NCBI GenBank assembly: GCA_016222825.1
Contig: JACRQF010000002.1
Location: 53,603 to 117,602 of the forward strand
Origin: Verrucomicrobiota bacterium
GTDB lineage: Bacteria > Verrucomicrobiota > Verrucomicrobiia > CAIQCK01
DNA: 64,000 nucleotides
Reading direction: 5' to 3'
Of the stretch, positions 23,562-31,243 are shown piece after piece; within the stretch, counting starts at the first letter, position 1, and each line of letters begins with the position of its first letter. The notes beneath the pieces were generated by a model. It did no database searches. It saw only the letters and a list, made by a program, of their open reading frames with translations, and was not told the origin of the DNA. The position numbers and the translations under genes are program-made.

Positions 23562-24278
23562 CTACTTCTCGAACCGTGTGCCCCGCAGCGGCGGCCGATA
23601 GACCGTCGCGTTCTCGCCCTGCTCCTCCTCCGCGTCGGCTTCCAGGGCCGCGATCAACTGCGTCTGGAACTCCACGCGGCATTGCGCCGAGAAATCCGAT
23701 TCCCGCTGGCCAAACGTCATCTTGGCCGCCACGCCGTAGGCCAGAACCATCGGGATGTTTTCCAGGAACCAATCTGTTACGACCGGCGTGGGCGCGTTGG
23801 CCGCGGTGTAGTCCGGCAGGATCGCGTAATAATCCGCCTCGATGTTGCGCGCCTCCACCGGCCGCGGATACAGCCCCACGCCCGACGTGCCGACGGGATA
23901 CCAGCGCGTCACGATCGAGAAACCGCCCTTGCCCGCCGCCCGGCTGTCCTTGTCCTCGCGCAGCAGCCGCTGCACCTCCTCCTCGCTCGCGCCCGTGATC
24001 GGCGACGTGCCGCCGCCTTCCAGGACCGCCTTGACCCGCCGCACCTTCCGGCAGTCCGCCGCCACCGTCACACTCGCGCCCGACGCCGGATAAGCGATCG
24101 TGGGCGAAAGCTTCTTCTGGCACTGCCAGTAACGCCGAGCCGGCGACGACGGCGACTTGACACCTTTCTGCAACTCGAAATGGATCAGGTTGACCTGGGC
24201 CAACAGCTTCGCATCGGTCAGGGTCGGCCGGTGCAGGATCTCGTCCCGGATTTCGGAGTAGAGGCCCGCGAGGTTCAT
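23562..24278 (-). CDS. Head-tail adaptor protein, SU10 type (238 aa)
   Basis: Helical N-terminus (MNLAGLYSEIRDEILHRPTLTDAKLLAQVNLI is split by polar positions) followed by a beta-prone core (YPASGASVTVAADCRKVRR) and a C-terminal helix rich in Glu. Size, the initial helix with LxxIRDEI, and its place next to capsid and tail genes match the ring-forming adaptor that joins portal to tail in SU10-like phages. The family call is by pattern and synteny. Confidence 0.6.
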   Translation of the reverse strand: MNLAGLYSEIRDEILHRPTLTDAKLLAQVNLIHFELQKGVKSPSSPARRYWQCQKKLSPTIAYPASGASVTVAADCRKVRRVKAVLEGGGTSPITGASEEEVQRLLREDKDSRAAGKGGFSIVTRWYPVGTSGVGLYPRPVEARNIEADYYAILPDYTAANAPTPVVTDWFLENIPMVLAYGVAAKMTFGQRESDFSAQCRVEFQTQLIAALEADAEEEQGENATVYRPPLRGTRFEK

Positions 24279-24291
24279 GGTGTGAAGGGTC

Positions 24292-24362
24292 GGGGGGCCG
24301 GCTTGGGACCCAGCGTGTGACGCGCCAGAAGAACACCCACACGCCGGGGGTGCCGGCCCCCC
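24292..24362. repeat. Long multi-stem palindrome between adaptor and head genes
   Basis: Outer arms GGGGGGCCGGC (24292-24302) and GCCGGCCCCCC (24352-24362) pair perfectly over 11 bp; inside them GCGTGTG (24313-24319) pairs with CACACGC (24338-24344). It fills most of the 92-bp gap between the 238-aa and 182-aa genes. Could act as a terminator or RNA-stability hairpin in either direction, or be a mobile palindromic element. Confidence 0.75.
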
Positions 24363-24370
24363 TCGCCAAG

Positions 24371-24919
24371 TTATTCCCGAGCCGCCGCCTTCGGTTTCCG
24401 CACCCGCACGGCCTTCGGCTGGGCCGGGTCCGCGGGAGCAACCGCCGTTGCCGCTGGCATTCCGGCCAGCGCCGCAGGCGCGGGAGTTTCCGCCGGGCCA
24501 AACTTGGCGTCGGCGTAGATCTTCACGAGCTGCTCCCTCGGCGCGCCCATCGGCACATCGAGCTTGAGGAAGGCGATCATCTGGATCAGCTCCTCGTCCT
24601 TCAGCTCGCCCAGCATCGCCTCGAACGCCGCCCGCTTGTTGACCTTGCTCTCAGCCGCCACGCGGGCCTCGCGCTTCCAGACGCCGGCCGCCGACGGCAC
24701 GCCGTGCTTGAAGGAACCGGACGCCATGATAACGGCGTTCAACTCCTCCTCGCCCAGGCCCGCGGCCTTCTGCACCGCCTTGGAGGCCGTGTCCAGCCGG
24801 CCGAAGTAGATCTTGTCACCAATGCCGTTGATGACGTAATCCGGGCCGGGAAGAAAGTTCGCGCGTTTGCCGTTGTCCATCACGAGCGCGAACCGTTTGC
24901 TGTAGCTCTCGAATATCAT
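24371..24919 (-). CDS. Phage head-region protein of unknown function (182 aa)
   Basis: MIFESYSKRFALVMDNGKR, helical middle with charged residues, Ala/Pro-rich tail ending in a basic patch (KAVRVRKPKAAARE). Start after AAGGGA with suitable spacing. Lies between the capsid and adaptor genes, where small head-completion or decoration proteins are found. Residues about 85-130 look like an extended helical hairpin. No family recognised. Confidence 0.55.
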   Translation of the reverse strand: MIFESYSKRFALVMDNGKRANFLPGPDYVINGIGDKIYFGRLDTASKAVQKAAGLGEEELNAVIMASGSFKHGVPSAAGVWKREARVAAESKVNKRAAFEAMLGELKDEELIQMIAFLKLDVPMGAPREQLVKIYADAKFGPAETPAPAALAGMPAATAVAPADPAQPKAVRVRKPKAAARE

Positions 24920-24934
24920 GGTCGTATCCCTTCT

Positions 24935-24951
24935 GGTTGGTTGGTTGGTTG
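24935..24951. repeat. Tetranucleotide repeat (GGTT)n upstream of the 182-aa gene
   Basis: About four GGTT units just 5' of the ribosome binding site for the start at 24919. Slippage would change only leader length. Confidence 0.8.
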
Positions 24952-24967
24952 CGGGTTTCGGGGCTGG

Positions 24968-25447
24968 CTAACGCTTGATGATGATCTCCGCCCCGGAGAC
25001 GTTGACGGTCGTGCCCGTGGAGGGCGGCCGGAACAGGAGTTCATCCGTGCCGATCTCCTCGACCGGGATCCACGTGCTGCCCAGCGTGTTCGAGTTGAGC
25101 AGGACGCCGACGCCCACCGGCAGATCGTTGGTCGTGCTGCCGGGGTATTTCGGAATGTTGTTGGTGTTCGCGCCGACGTAGCCCGCCGGCGTGAGGCTTG
25201 CGCCCCGCGACCCGATATAGACCGAGCCGGTCGTAAACAACCGGATGCCGGCCCGCTTCGGGTTTGCCGGGAACAGCACCGACGCCACCGCGCCCGTGCC
25301 GGTCGCCGTCCAGGTGGCGTTCGTGAACCGGCTGAAGCTGCGCAGCGGAGGATCCTCCGCGCTCGTTGCCGCCGGCGTCGCCGCCACCAATGCCACCATT
25401 GCCGCCACCATCACTGTCACACCGCTGATCTGCTTCCACAATTTCAT
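24968..25447 (-). CDS. Exported putative capsid-decoration protein (159 aa)
   Basis: Signal peptide (MKLWKQISGVTVMVAAMVAL, cleavage after TSA) and then a compact beta-rich domain: TGTGAVASVLFPAN, GIRLFTTGSVYIGSRGA, SLTPAGYVGANT, ending VNVSGAEIIIKR. The gene directly follows the major capsid gene in transcription order, the usual place for head decoration proteins, and the mature domain would suit that role. A signal peptide is not expected for a protein that coats a cytoplasmic head. Confidence 0.6.
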   Translation of the reverse strand: MKLWKQISGVTVMVAAMVALVAATPAATSAEDPPLRSFSRFTNATWTATGTGAVASVLFPANPKRAGIRLFTTGSVYIGSRGASLTPAGYVGANTNNIPKYPGSTTNDLPVGVGVLLNSNTLGSTWIPVEEIGTDELLFRPPSTGTTVNVSGAEIIIKR

Positions 25448-25465
25448 GTTCGTCTCTCCGTTCGT

Positions 25466-25486
25466 TGATTGCTGTTTGCTGTTTGC
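25466..25486. repeat. Short heptamer array, TGTTTGC family
   Basis: TGATTGC, TGTTTGC, TGTTTGC upstream of the start at 25447. Confidence 0.65.
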
Positions 25487-25503
25487 GCTTCGGGTTGGGT
25501 ATC

Positions 25504-25535
25504 GGCCGCCGGCGGCATCCACTCCGCCGGCGGCC
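25504..25535 (-). terminator. Perfect 12-bp hairpin after the capsid gene
   Basis: Arms GGCCGCCGGCGG (25504-25515) and CCGCCGGCGGCC (25524-25535), loop of 8 bases. Located 37 bp past the capsid stop in the direction of transcription. No T-tract follows, so it may be a partial terminator or a 3' stabiliser that keeps capsid mRNA abundant. Confidence 0.6.
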
Positions 25536-25572
25536 CATCGCGCGGGCGCGCATGACAACGCCCGCTGGTTTG

Positions 25573-26742
25573 TTAGAGCTGCACGTCGTCCACGCCCCAC
25601 CAGATGGAATGCGCCTGCTCGTTCTGGAGGCGCAGGCCGAAGTCGGTCAGGACTTCGGTCGTGTTGCCGTCGGTGCCGTCGGTCTTGCGGCCTTCCACCT
25701 TGCTCTCCAGCATCCACTGGCGCTGCTTGGTGGTCTGGTTCTGCGTGGTGACGATCTCCACGAAGGCCGGATCCACGACGATCATGGTCTTCTCCAGCGG
25801 CGTGGAGTCGTTGAGGTGGTCCACCGGATAGAGCTTCAGGAACTTGCTCCCAAGCTGGATCTTGGTGACGTTGATGCCGAACACCTCGTTGACGGTGGTC
25901 GGGATGTGCTTCTCGTAGACGAGCTTCGTCCACAGCGCCGCGCCCTTGTTGGAGCAGAGCAGCCACAGCGTGTCCGACTGGCTCAGCCGGGTGTCGGCCG
26001 CCACCAGGTCCACCGCCTTGTAGTAGCTCAGCCGGCCGCCGTCGAACTCGCGGATGTTGCTCTGGATCTGGTAGAGCAGCCCGCCCGTGCGATAGATGAC
26101 CTGGCCGCCATAGGTGGTCTTCTCGCGCTCGCCCAGGAGCAGCTCGCGGTCAATGAAGCGCCCGTGCTCGTAGAGCATCGTCTCGCGATCGTGGAACGAG
26201 CGCGGCCCGCCGAAGAACTTGACGTTCTCCGCGTGACGGCTTTCGGCCGTCGAATCGCGCAGCGTGTGCACGTAGTTCACGCCCACGGTCGGCGTGCGGT
26301 TGACATTGGTCGGCCGGGCCGACAACTCGGAGAACGCCGCCGCGCCCAGCGCGATGATGTCCCCGCCGTCGGCGTTCAGGCCGGTCACGGTGTTCAGCGT
26401 GACGACCGCCGTATCGTAATCCACCGCCGTCACCTTGAAGGCGAACGCATGGCTCAGGCGCCAGGTCTGGTTGACCCGGACCGCCTTCACGTCGTCCGCG
26501 TTGAGCTGCACCGTCTTGTTGCCCGCGTTGACGATGGACTGGACCGTGACCGAGCCGGGATCAATGCCCTGCTGGTTGTTCTGGAACTCGTAGTCGTCCA
26601 CCGTGATCTTGCCCATCGCCGTGAGCATCACGAGAACCTTCTTCTTCTCCGGACGGACCTTCAGGATCTCGTTGCTGATGTCCTTGGGACGCAGCGACGT
26701 GTCCACACTGGTCGTCACCGTTGTTGCACGCACAATACTCAT
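25573..26742 (-). CDS. Major capsid protein, SU10-like (389 aa)
   Basis: Size and composition match HK97-fold capsid proteins of the SU10 group (DUF5309-like). Features: N-terminal arm (MSIVRATTVTTSVDTSLRPK), beta-rich region with an inserted Ig-like loop (VTVQSIVNAGNKTVQLNA), and a conserved-looking segment TTYGGQVIYRTGGLLYQI followed by helices and a spine-like stretch. Gene order terminase-portal-scaffold-capsid-adaptor supports it. It forms the shell of the head. The fold assignment is from pattern recognition, not a search. Confidence 0.8.
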   Translation of the reverse strand: MSIVRATTVTTSVDTSLRPKDISNEILKVRPEKKKVLVMLTAMGKITVDDYEFQNNQQGIDPGSVTVQSIVNAGNKTVQLNADDVKAVRVNQTWRLSHAFAFKVTAVDYDTAVVTLNTVTGLNADGGDIIALGAAAFSELSARPTNVNRTPTVGVNYVHTLRDSTAESRHAENVKFFGGPRSFHDRETMLYEHGRFIDRELLLGEREKTTYGGQVIYRTGGLLYQIQSNIREFDGGRLSYYKAVDLVAADTRLSQSDTLWLLCSNKGAALWTKLVYEKHIPTTVNEVFGINVTKIQLGSKFLKLYPVDHLNDSTPLEKTMIVVDPAFVEIVTTQNQTTKQRQWMLESKVEGRKTDGTDGNTTEVLTDFGLRLQNEQAHSIWWGVDDVQL

Positions 26743-26785
26743 TGGAATCTTCCTCCGTTGCTTTGCCGTTTTGGCTTGTTAGGGT

Positions 26786-28141
26786 TTATGCAAAGCCGCG
26801 CGTGGCTGCTTCCGGAGTGATGCCCAAGCCGCCCTCGGCCCCGCCGCCCGCGCCCGTAATGGCCGCGGGAGCGCCTTCGCCCGGCAGGGTGCCGGCGGCC
26901 ACCTGGCCGCGATGCTTGAGGCCTGCGAGGAATCCAGATCGGTAGGTCTGTTGAACGCGGGGCTTGAGCGTCTCGGCCTCCGCCACCTTGCGAAGCACCT
27001 CGATGCGCAACGCCCCGACCAGCGGCTGGCCGTCCAGCCGTTTGGCCCAGGAGGCCATCACCGGCCGCAACCCGTCCTTGTGCGGCAGCTTCTCGAACTG
27101 CTCCAGCGCACGGTCCGTCTCCTGGGCGATCCGCTGCTGTTGCCGTTCCCGCTCCTGCTTCTCCGCCTGGAGCTTCGCCGCCGCCTCCAACTGCCGGTTG
27201 AACCGCGCTTCCGACACCGCCTCCTCGAACTTCTCCCGCAGATCCGGATCGGTCTCCATCTGCGTCTTGAGGGTCTGGAGCTTCTGCGCCGCGTTCAGTT
27301 CCTTGCCGGGAATGAGCGTGTCCGCCACCTGTTCCTTGATCGCCCGCAGCACGGTGGCGCCGTCGCCCCCCTCCGCCGCGTGGACCGGGACCAGTTTCAC
27401 CCCCAGCTCCGCCAGTTGCCGTTCAACCTCCTCTTTCCCAATCGCCGCCTGCACGTTCTTCAACGACAGCCGGACCGGTTTGCCGTCCCCGTCCAGCTCG
27501 AACAATGGCAGGTAGGTCTTGGTCAGAGCCTCCGCGATCTGCCTCACCGCCCCGAGCTTCTCGGCCTGTTGGCCCTTGAACTTTTCACTCTGCACCAGCT
27601 CGCGCACTGCGTTTGCTTCGATCTGCTCCGGCGTCTCGCTGCCCGTCGGCTTGAGCTTCTTCAGCACATTTGCCGCCCGCGCCGCGTCGTCCACCGGAGC
27701 CGCTGCACCGTCACCGCCCGCCGCCGCACCCGCGGCCGCGGCTGCCGCGCCGCCCGCCGCCGGGGCCTCTTCGCCCAGGCCGGCCAGGCTGCCAGCAATG
27801 TCGGCCGGTAGTTCCACCACCAGCCCTGGCTCGATTTCCACGGAGGCCGGCCCGCCAGTGGCCGGAGGTTGAGCTGCACCCGCGCCGGAGGGTTGCCCGG
27901 CCGACGCCGGACCTTGCGCGGGAGGTTGTGGATTACCAGCCCCGCCGCCGCCGTCCGGGGCCGCCGGCTGCGCCGCAGGCCTGTGACCGGTCAACGCCAC
28001 CACGTCCGCGTCGGACATGAGAGGGGTTGGTGAAGTCGCAGGCGGCGGGGCCGCCGCTGCCGCTGGAGGTTGAGGAGAGGCCGCTGGCGCGCCCGTGCCC
28101 GCCGGCGGTTGCCCTGGTGTCCCGTTCTGTTGCTCAGCCAT
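26786..28141 (-). CDS. Capsid scaffolding protein (451 aa)
   Basis: N-terminal third is Pro/Ala/Gly-rich and disordered (TPGQPPAGTGAPAASPQPPA); about residues 150-420 are charged and coiled-coil-like (EAAAKLQAEKQERERQQQRI), and the last 40 residues are Gly-rich. This composition, and its position between portal and capsid genes, is typical of head-scaffold proteins that guide shell assembly and leave or are degraded afterwards. No protease domain seen. Confidence 0.75.
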   Translation of the reverse strand: MAEQQNGTPGQPPAGTGAPAASPQPPAAAAAPPPATSPTPLMSDADVVALTGHRPAAQPAAPDGGGGAGNPQPPAQGPASAGQPSGAGAAQPPATGGPASVEIEPGLVVELPADIAGSLAGLGEEAPAAGGAAAAAAGAAAGGDGAAAPVDDAARAANVLKKLKPTGSETPEQIEANAVRELVQSEKFKGQQAEKLGAVRQIAEALTKTYLPLFELDGDGKPVRLSLKNVQAAIGKEEVERQLAELGVKLVPVHAAEGGDGATVLRAIKEQVADTLIPGKELNAAQKLQTLKTQMETDPDLREKFEEAVSEARFNRQLEAAAKLQAEKQERERQQQRIAQETDRALEQFEKLPHKDGLRPVMASWAKRLDGQPLVGALRIEVLRKVAEAETLKPRVQQTYRSGFLAGLKHRGQVAAGTLPGEGAPAAITGAGGGAEGGLGITPEAATRGFA

Positions 28142-28245
28142 GATCGTTCTCCTGGCTGGCGCGCTTGTGGCGGTGGCCGCGATCCCACTCGCGGTGGTTC
28201 CACCGGTTCGTCCGCGGTCCCCCCGCGAACTTCAATGGTTCGAGA

Positions 28246-28644
28246 TTATCGTATTTGAGTTACTTGTGTCAATGGTGATTTTTGCTTCGCCTTGACCGAT
28301 TCGAGTTTCCGGCCCGCTTCGAGGCCCGCCTTGCACGCGCCCGCCACCTGGGCCAGCGCGAACACCATCCCGCGGATAAAACTCTGCGCGGCCACGCCCT
28401 TCAGCCCCGCCAGATCCTCCGGCTTCATGTCCACCAGCTCGTCCCTGGCCTTCTCGACTTCGGCAAACACGAGGTTGACGTATTCCGCAAAGGCCTTGTT
28501 GGCCGGCAGCGTGGAGAGCAGCGCCGCGAGGTTGACGCGCCGCATCAGCTCCGTCTCGGTCGGCTCGCCTTCGCTGGGAGGCGACGGCCGCACCGGCGCC
28601 GTGCGCGGCGGCAGCATCGCCTTGATGCCTTCCCACACGCCCAT
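28246..28644 (-). CDS. Small protein between portal and scaffold (132 aa)
   Basis: MGVWEGIKAMLPPRTAPVRP opens; the rest is a helical bundle (LAALLSTLPANKAFAEYVNL, FIRGMVFALAQVAGACKAG). Its ATG follows the portal stop (TAAATG) without a gap, indicating coupled expression. Small helical proteins in this position are common in SU10-like phages, function unknown. Confidence 0.65.
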   Translation of the reverse strand: MGVWEGIKAMLPPRTAPVRPSPPSEGEPTETELMRRVNLAALLSTLPANKAFAEYVNLVFAEVEKARDELVDMKPEDLAGLKGVAAQSFIRGMVFALAQVAGACKAGLEAGRKLESVKAKQKSPLTQVTQIR

Positions 28645-30495
28645 TTACGCGGCCCTCCCCATCATCGCCGGCTGGCCGCCCATGGCCGCGCCGCCGCGGC
28701 CCTGGAGCTGCGCCAGCACGCCCTGGATCTGGTTGATCGCGTCCTGCCGCATCTCCTCCTCGCTCTTGAGGAAGCGGTTTGTCTGCTTGATGCCCGCCAT
28801 CTCGCCGACGACCTTGAACAGTTCGAACAGCTTCAGCCGCGCCCGGATCTCCGGCTCCGCCGCGCCTTCCTTCGCCCACGCCCGGATGATGCCCGCCATC
28901 TGCGGGTCTTCCATCGAGCGCGTCGAGCCTACGGCGTAAAACCGATACGGCCCCTGTATCTCTTCCGGCTTCACGCTCACGTCCCGGCCGTAGCCGTAGC
29001 GGGCCAGCGTCTCGTTCTTCACGCCGCGCACGATTACCGCCTCGGTCAGTATCTGGCCTAGGTTTTCCGCCGTCATCTGCAGGCCGTCCGTCACACCCGT
29101 CTCTTCCGCCAGCGCAAGCTTGAACATCACCTGCCGCGATTGCTGTTGGAGCAGCAACGAGAGGCCGCTCGCCGTGTCGGCGCCACGGTCCATGCCCGTC
29201 ACCGCCCCCGTCATGCCGCCGCTGGCGTCGGTCCGGCCGCTCAGCCGCTGGAATTGCGCATACAGATGCTCCAGCCCGCGCAGGATCTCCACGCTCGCCC
29301 CCTGCCGCGTCAGTTCCTTCACCGCGTTCGGATCGCCGCACTTGATCGCCGCGCCCGGCCATCGCGCCAGCGCGGTCAGGTCCCCGATGCCCGCATCCTT
29401 GCCGATCAGCCGCATGGGATCGTTGGCCAGGTCCAGCCCGTCTGAATACTGGTTGTGCCGGATGTTGAGCATCATCTGGATCGGCTCGACGATCTCCGGC
29501 AGCCCCCACGCCCGCCAGAAGTGCCCCAGCATCGGCGCAAACTTGATCTCCGAATAGGGCTTCAGCTTGTGGTTGAAGGGATTCATCATCACCTTCAGCA
29601 GGTAAAGCCGGTTCGCCACCAGCGCCATCCAGGAGCAGCCGTCTCTCAACGCCGGCTTCTCGCAGTAGAGCAGAACCTCGACGTATTTCACCGCGTGGTT
29701 GCCGCCGTCGGCGCCGGCGTTCTTGCTCCCCTTCACGTCGTAGCCCACCGACGCCAGCAGCTCCCACAGGTCAATCAGCCGCTCGTCATTGGACCCGATC
29801 ACCGAAGCGTCCTTGCCGTCCACCGTGAACGCCTCCGCCTTCAGCTTCTCGATCGCCGCCGGATCAAAGCCCGCCTTGGCCGCGTTGGCTTCCAGGTCCT
29901 CCAGCGGCACCAGCGAGCGCGTCAGCGTGTAGGGCATCTCCTGCCACGTCGCCCCCGTCCGCGCCGGATACAGGTCAAACCGCGACTTGACCCGGTTCCG
30001 CGGCCACATCTCCCGCGACTCTTCCCCGGGTGCGCCATACATCCCCGCCCGGCCGCGCACGATGAACTCCGTCCAGTCGTGCTGCATCACGGCGTTGCCA
30101 AACAGCGCCGCCTCCATCGCCTGGTAATTGAGCGTGAGCTTGTATTTGATCTTCTCCCGCAGCACGTAGCCCATCAGCTCCCGCATCAGCTCCGTCTGTA
30201 GATCGTCCTGGCCGCCGTCCGGCTCCAGGTCAAACACCTTCTCGCGGTTGAAGACGTTTCCCATCCACTGCTCGACCGTGCCCGCCGTGGCGATGTAGGT
30301 CTGTGGATCGTAGATGGAGTTGAAGCCCCGGACCTCCGCCGGCAGCTTGGAGTTGAACGCGTTCCAGTTCAGCAGCGCGCGTTCCTTGAAGGCCCGGTCC
30401 CCCTTCTCGGAGTCCCGGTATCGCTCTAGGATGTATTCCAGCAGCGAAGCCTTCGGATCCGCCGCGCCCGGAAAGGTCGGTATCGTGTCGCCCAT
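28645..30495 (-). CDS. Portal protein, SU10/P22-like (616 aa)
   Basis: Forms the dodecameric DNA channel of the head. N-terminal helices (ILERYRDSEKGDRAFKERAL), a core with repeated Trp-containing beta strands (VKSRFDLYPARTGATW, LLYCEKPALRDGCSWMALV), the wing-to-crown region with LARWPGAAIKCGDPNAVKEL, a long helix after LAEETGVTDGLQMTAENLG, and a Gly-rich tail. Length is normal for the group. Start set at MGDTIPTFPGAAD; an in-frame ATG at 30591 would add 32 residues of unlikely composition. Confidence 0.8.
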   Translation of the reverse strand: MGDTIPTFPGAADPKASLLEYILERYRDSEKGDRAFKERALLNWNAFNSKLPAEVRGFNSIYDPQTYIATAGTVEQWMGNVFNREKVFDLEPDGGQDDLQTELMRELMGYVLREKIKYKLTLNYQAMEAALFGNAVMQHDWTEFIVRGRAGMYGAPGEESREMWPRNRVKSRFDLYPARTGATWQEMPYTLTRSLVPLEDLEANAAKAGFDPAAIEKLKAEAFTVDGKDASVIGSNDERLIDLWELLASVGYDVKGSKNAGADGGNHAVKYVEVLLYCEKPALRDGCSWMALVANRLYLLKVMMNPFNHKLKPYSEIKFAPMLGHFWRAWGLPEIVEPIQMMLNIRHNQYSDGLDLANDPMRLIGKDAGIGDLTALARWPGAAIKCGDPNAVKELTRQGASVEILRGLEHLYAQFQRLSGRTDASGGMTGAVTGMDRGADTASGLSLLLQQQSRQVMFKLALAEETGVTDGLQMTAENLGQILTEAVIVRGVKNETLARYGYGRDVSVKPEEIQGPYRFYAVGSTRSMEDPQMAGIIRAWAKEGAAEPEIRARLKLFELFKVVGEMAGIKQTNRFLKSEEEMRQDAINQIQGVLAQLQGRGGAAMGGQPAMMGRAA

Positions 30496-30551
30496 AGCCC
30501 GCCCGTTCGACTTGCCGTTTCGAGTTATTGGGCGCTGATTGAAAAGGAAAG

Positions 30552-30579
30552 GGAGCGGCCGACTCGCGTCAGCCGCTCC
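30552..30579 (-). terminator. Hairpin with pyrimidine tail before the portal gene
   Basis: Arms GCCGCTCC and GGAGCGGC (8 bp, plus-strand 72-79 and 52-59 of this hundred); on the transcribed strand the hairpin is followed by CTTTCCTTTTC. It sits between the putative late promoter and the portal start, so it may be an attenuator or 5' leader structure rather than an end-of-operon terminator. Confidence 0.5.
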
Positions 30580-30614
30580 AATCCATCCCACCCGTCAGCG
30601 CACCATCTGCATCA

Positions 30615-30649
30615 GTCACTCTTATAGCAAATGCGCCAGAGTGACGCAA
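30615..30649 (-). promoter_or_regulatory. Putative late promoter overlapped by a palindromic operator
   Basis: On the minus strand TTGCGT (30649-30644), 17 bp, TATAAG (30626-30621): close to sigma-70 consensus with ideal spacing. A perfect inverted repeat GTCACTCT (30615-30622) / AGAGTGAC (30638-30645) brackets the spacer and overlaps both boxes, so a dimeric regulator bound there would block or alter RNA polymerase. It directs transcription toward portal and head genes. Confidence 0.55.
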
Positions 30650-30652
30650 GAG

Positions 30653-31006
30653 TTATTTGTGTGATTTGTCAGGGCAAACAAAGCCCAGCCGCCCGCGCTC
30701 CACCGCCGTGCGGATGGCCTCCGGATCCAACCGCCCCAGCACCAGATCCCGCAGGGTTTCGGGGTCTCCCACCACGGCGCAACCTTCGGGAATGCCTTCC
30801 ACTTCGATAATCTTGAACGGCAGATCCGTTACAGGAGACGGCGATCCAAAGAAGCTGCGGCAAAACGGCGATGTTTCGTGCCATTCCTTCCCGGCCAGTA
30901 TCCCCGCCACAATACGGCCGGACGGCGGCAGCGTATCCTCCGACGCCAAACTGCGTTCATCGAACGTGAACTGCACCCGTTGTTTCTTGGGTTTGGATTC
31001 GCTCAC
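30653..31006 (-). CDS. Unknown phage protein upstream of late genes (117 aa)
   Basis: Chosen start is the GTG at 31006 (SESKPKKQRVQFTFDERSL), overlapping the upstream stop as GTGA. Basic N-terminus, then alternating strands and helices; ends GFVCPDKSHK. Resembles no family I know. Immediately precedes the putative late promoter, so it could be a regulator, without direct evidence. Confidence 0.55.
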   Translation of the reverse strand: MSESKPKKQRVQFTFDERSLASEDTLPPSGRIVAGILAGKEWHETSPFCRSFFGSPSPVTDLPFKIIEVEGIPEGCAVVGDPETLRDLVLGRLDPEAIRTAVERGRLGFVCPDKSHK

Positions 31007-31215
31007 TGCCGTGTCCCTTCGCTCATTGAACGAGCCTTCCATCCACGCCACGCAAACGCGCACCGCACGAAATACTCGGCCGTCGAATCGCCAACATCCC
31101 CGTAATCTCCAGGGACGCCGTAATACGAAACCCACCACGCCTTGAACTCCTCCGTTATCTCGCCGGCACACTCGCGGGCAAACCATTCGTCGCTGGTCCA
31201 GTTGACATCGCTCAT
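31003..31215 (-). CDS. Small acidic phage protein (70 aa)
   Basis: MSDVNWTSDEWFARECAGEI; Trp- and acid-rich helical protein of 70 residues, with its stop overlapping the following GTG start. Located just after terminase. No family recognised. Confidence 0.55.
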   Translation of the reverse strand: MSDVNWTSDEWFARECAGEITEEFKAWWVSYYGVPGDYGDVGDSTAEYFVRCAFAWRGWKARSMSEGTRQ

Positions 31216-31218
31216 CTC

Positions 31219-31239
31219 TCTTGCCTCTTTCCTCTTACC
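31219..31239. repeat. Short heptamer array, CTTGCCN family
   Basis: TCTTGCC, TCTTTCC, TCTTACC upstream of the 70-aa start, in the gap after terminase. Confidence 0.75.
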
Positions 31240-31243
31240 CTAA

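Noticed and set aside
28232..29767. 511-codon minus-strand ORF overlapping the portal gene
   Set aside because: Arg/Gly/Asp-rich shadow of the portal frame, without a credible start.
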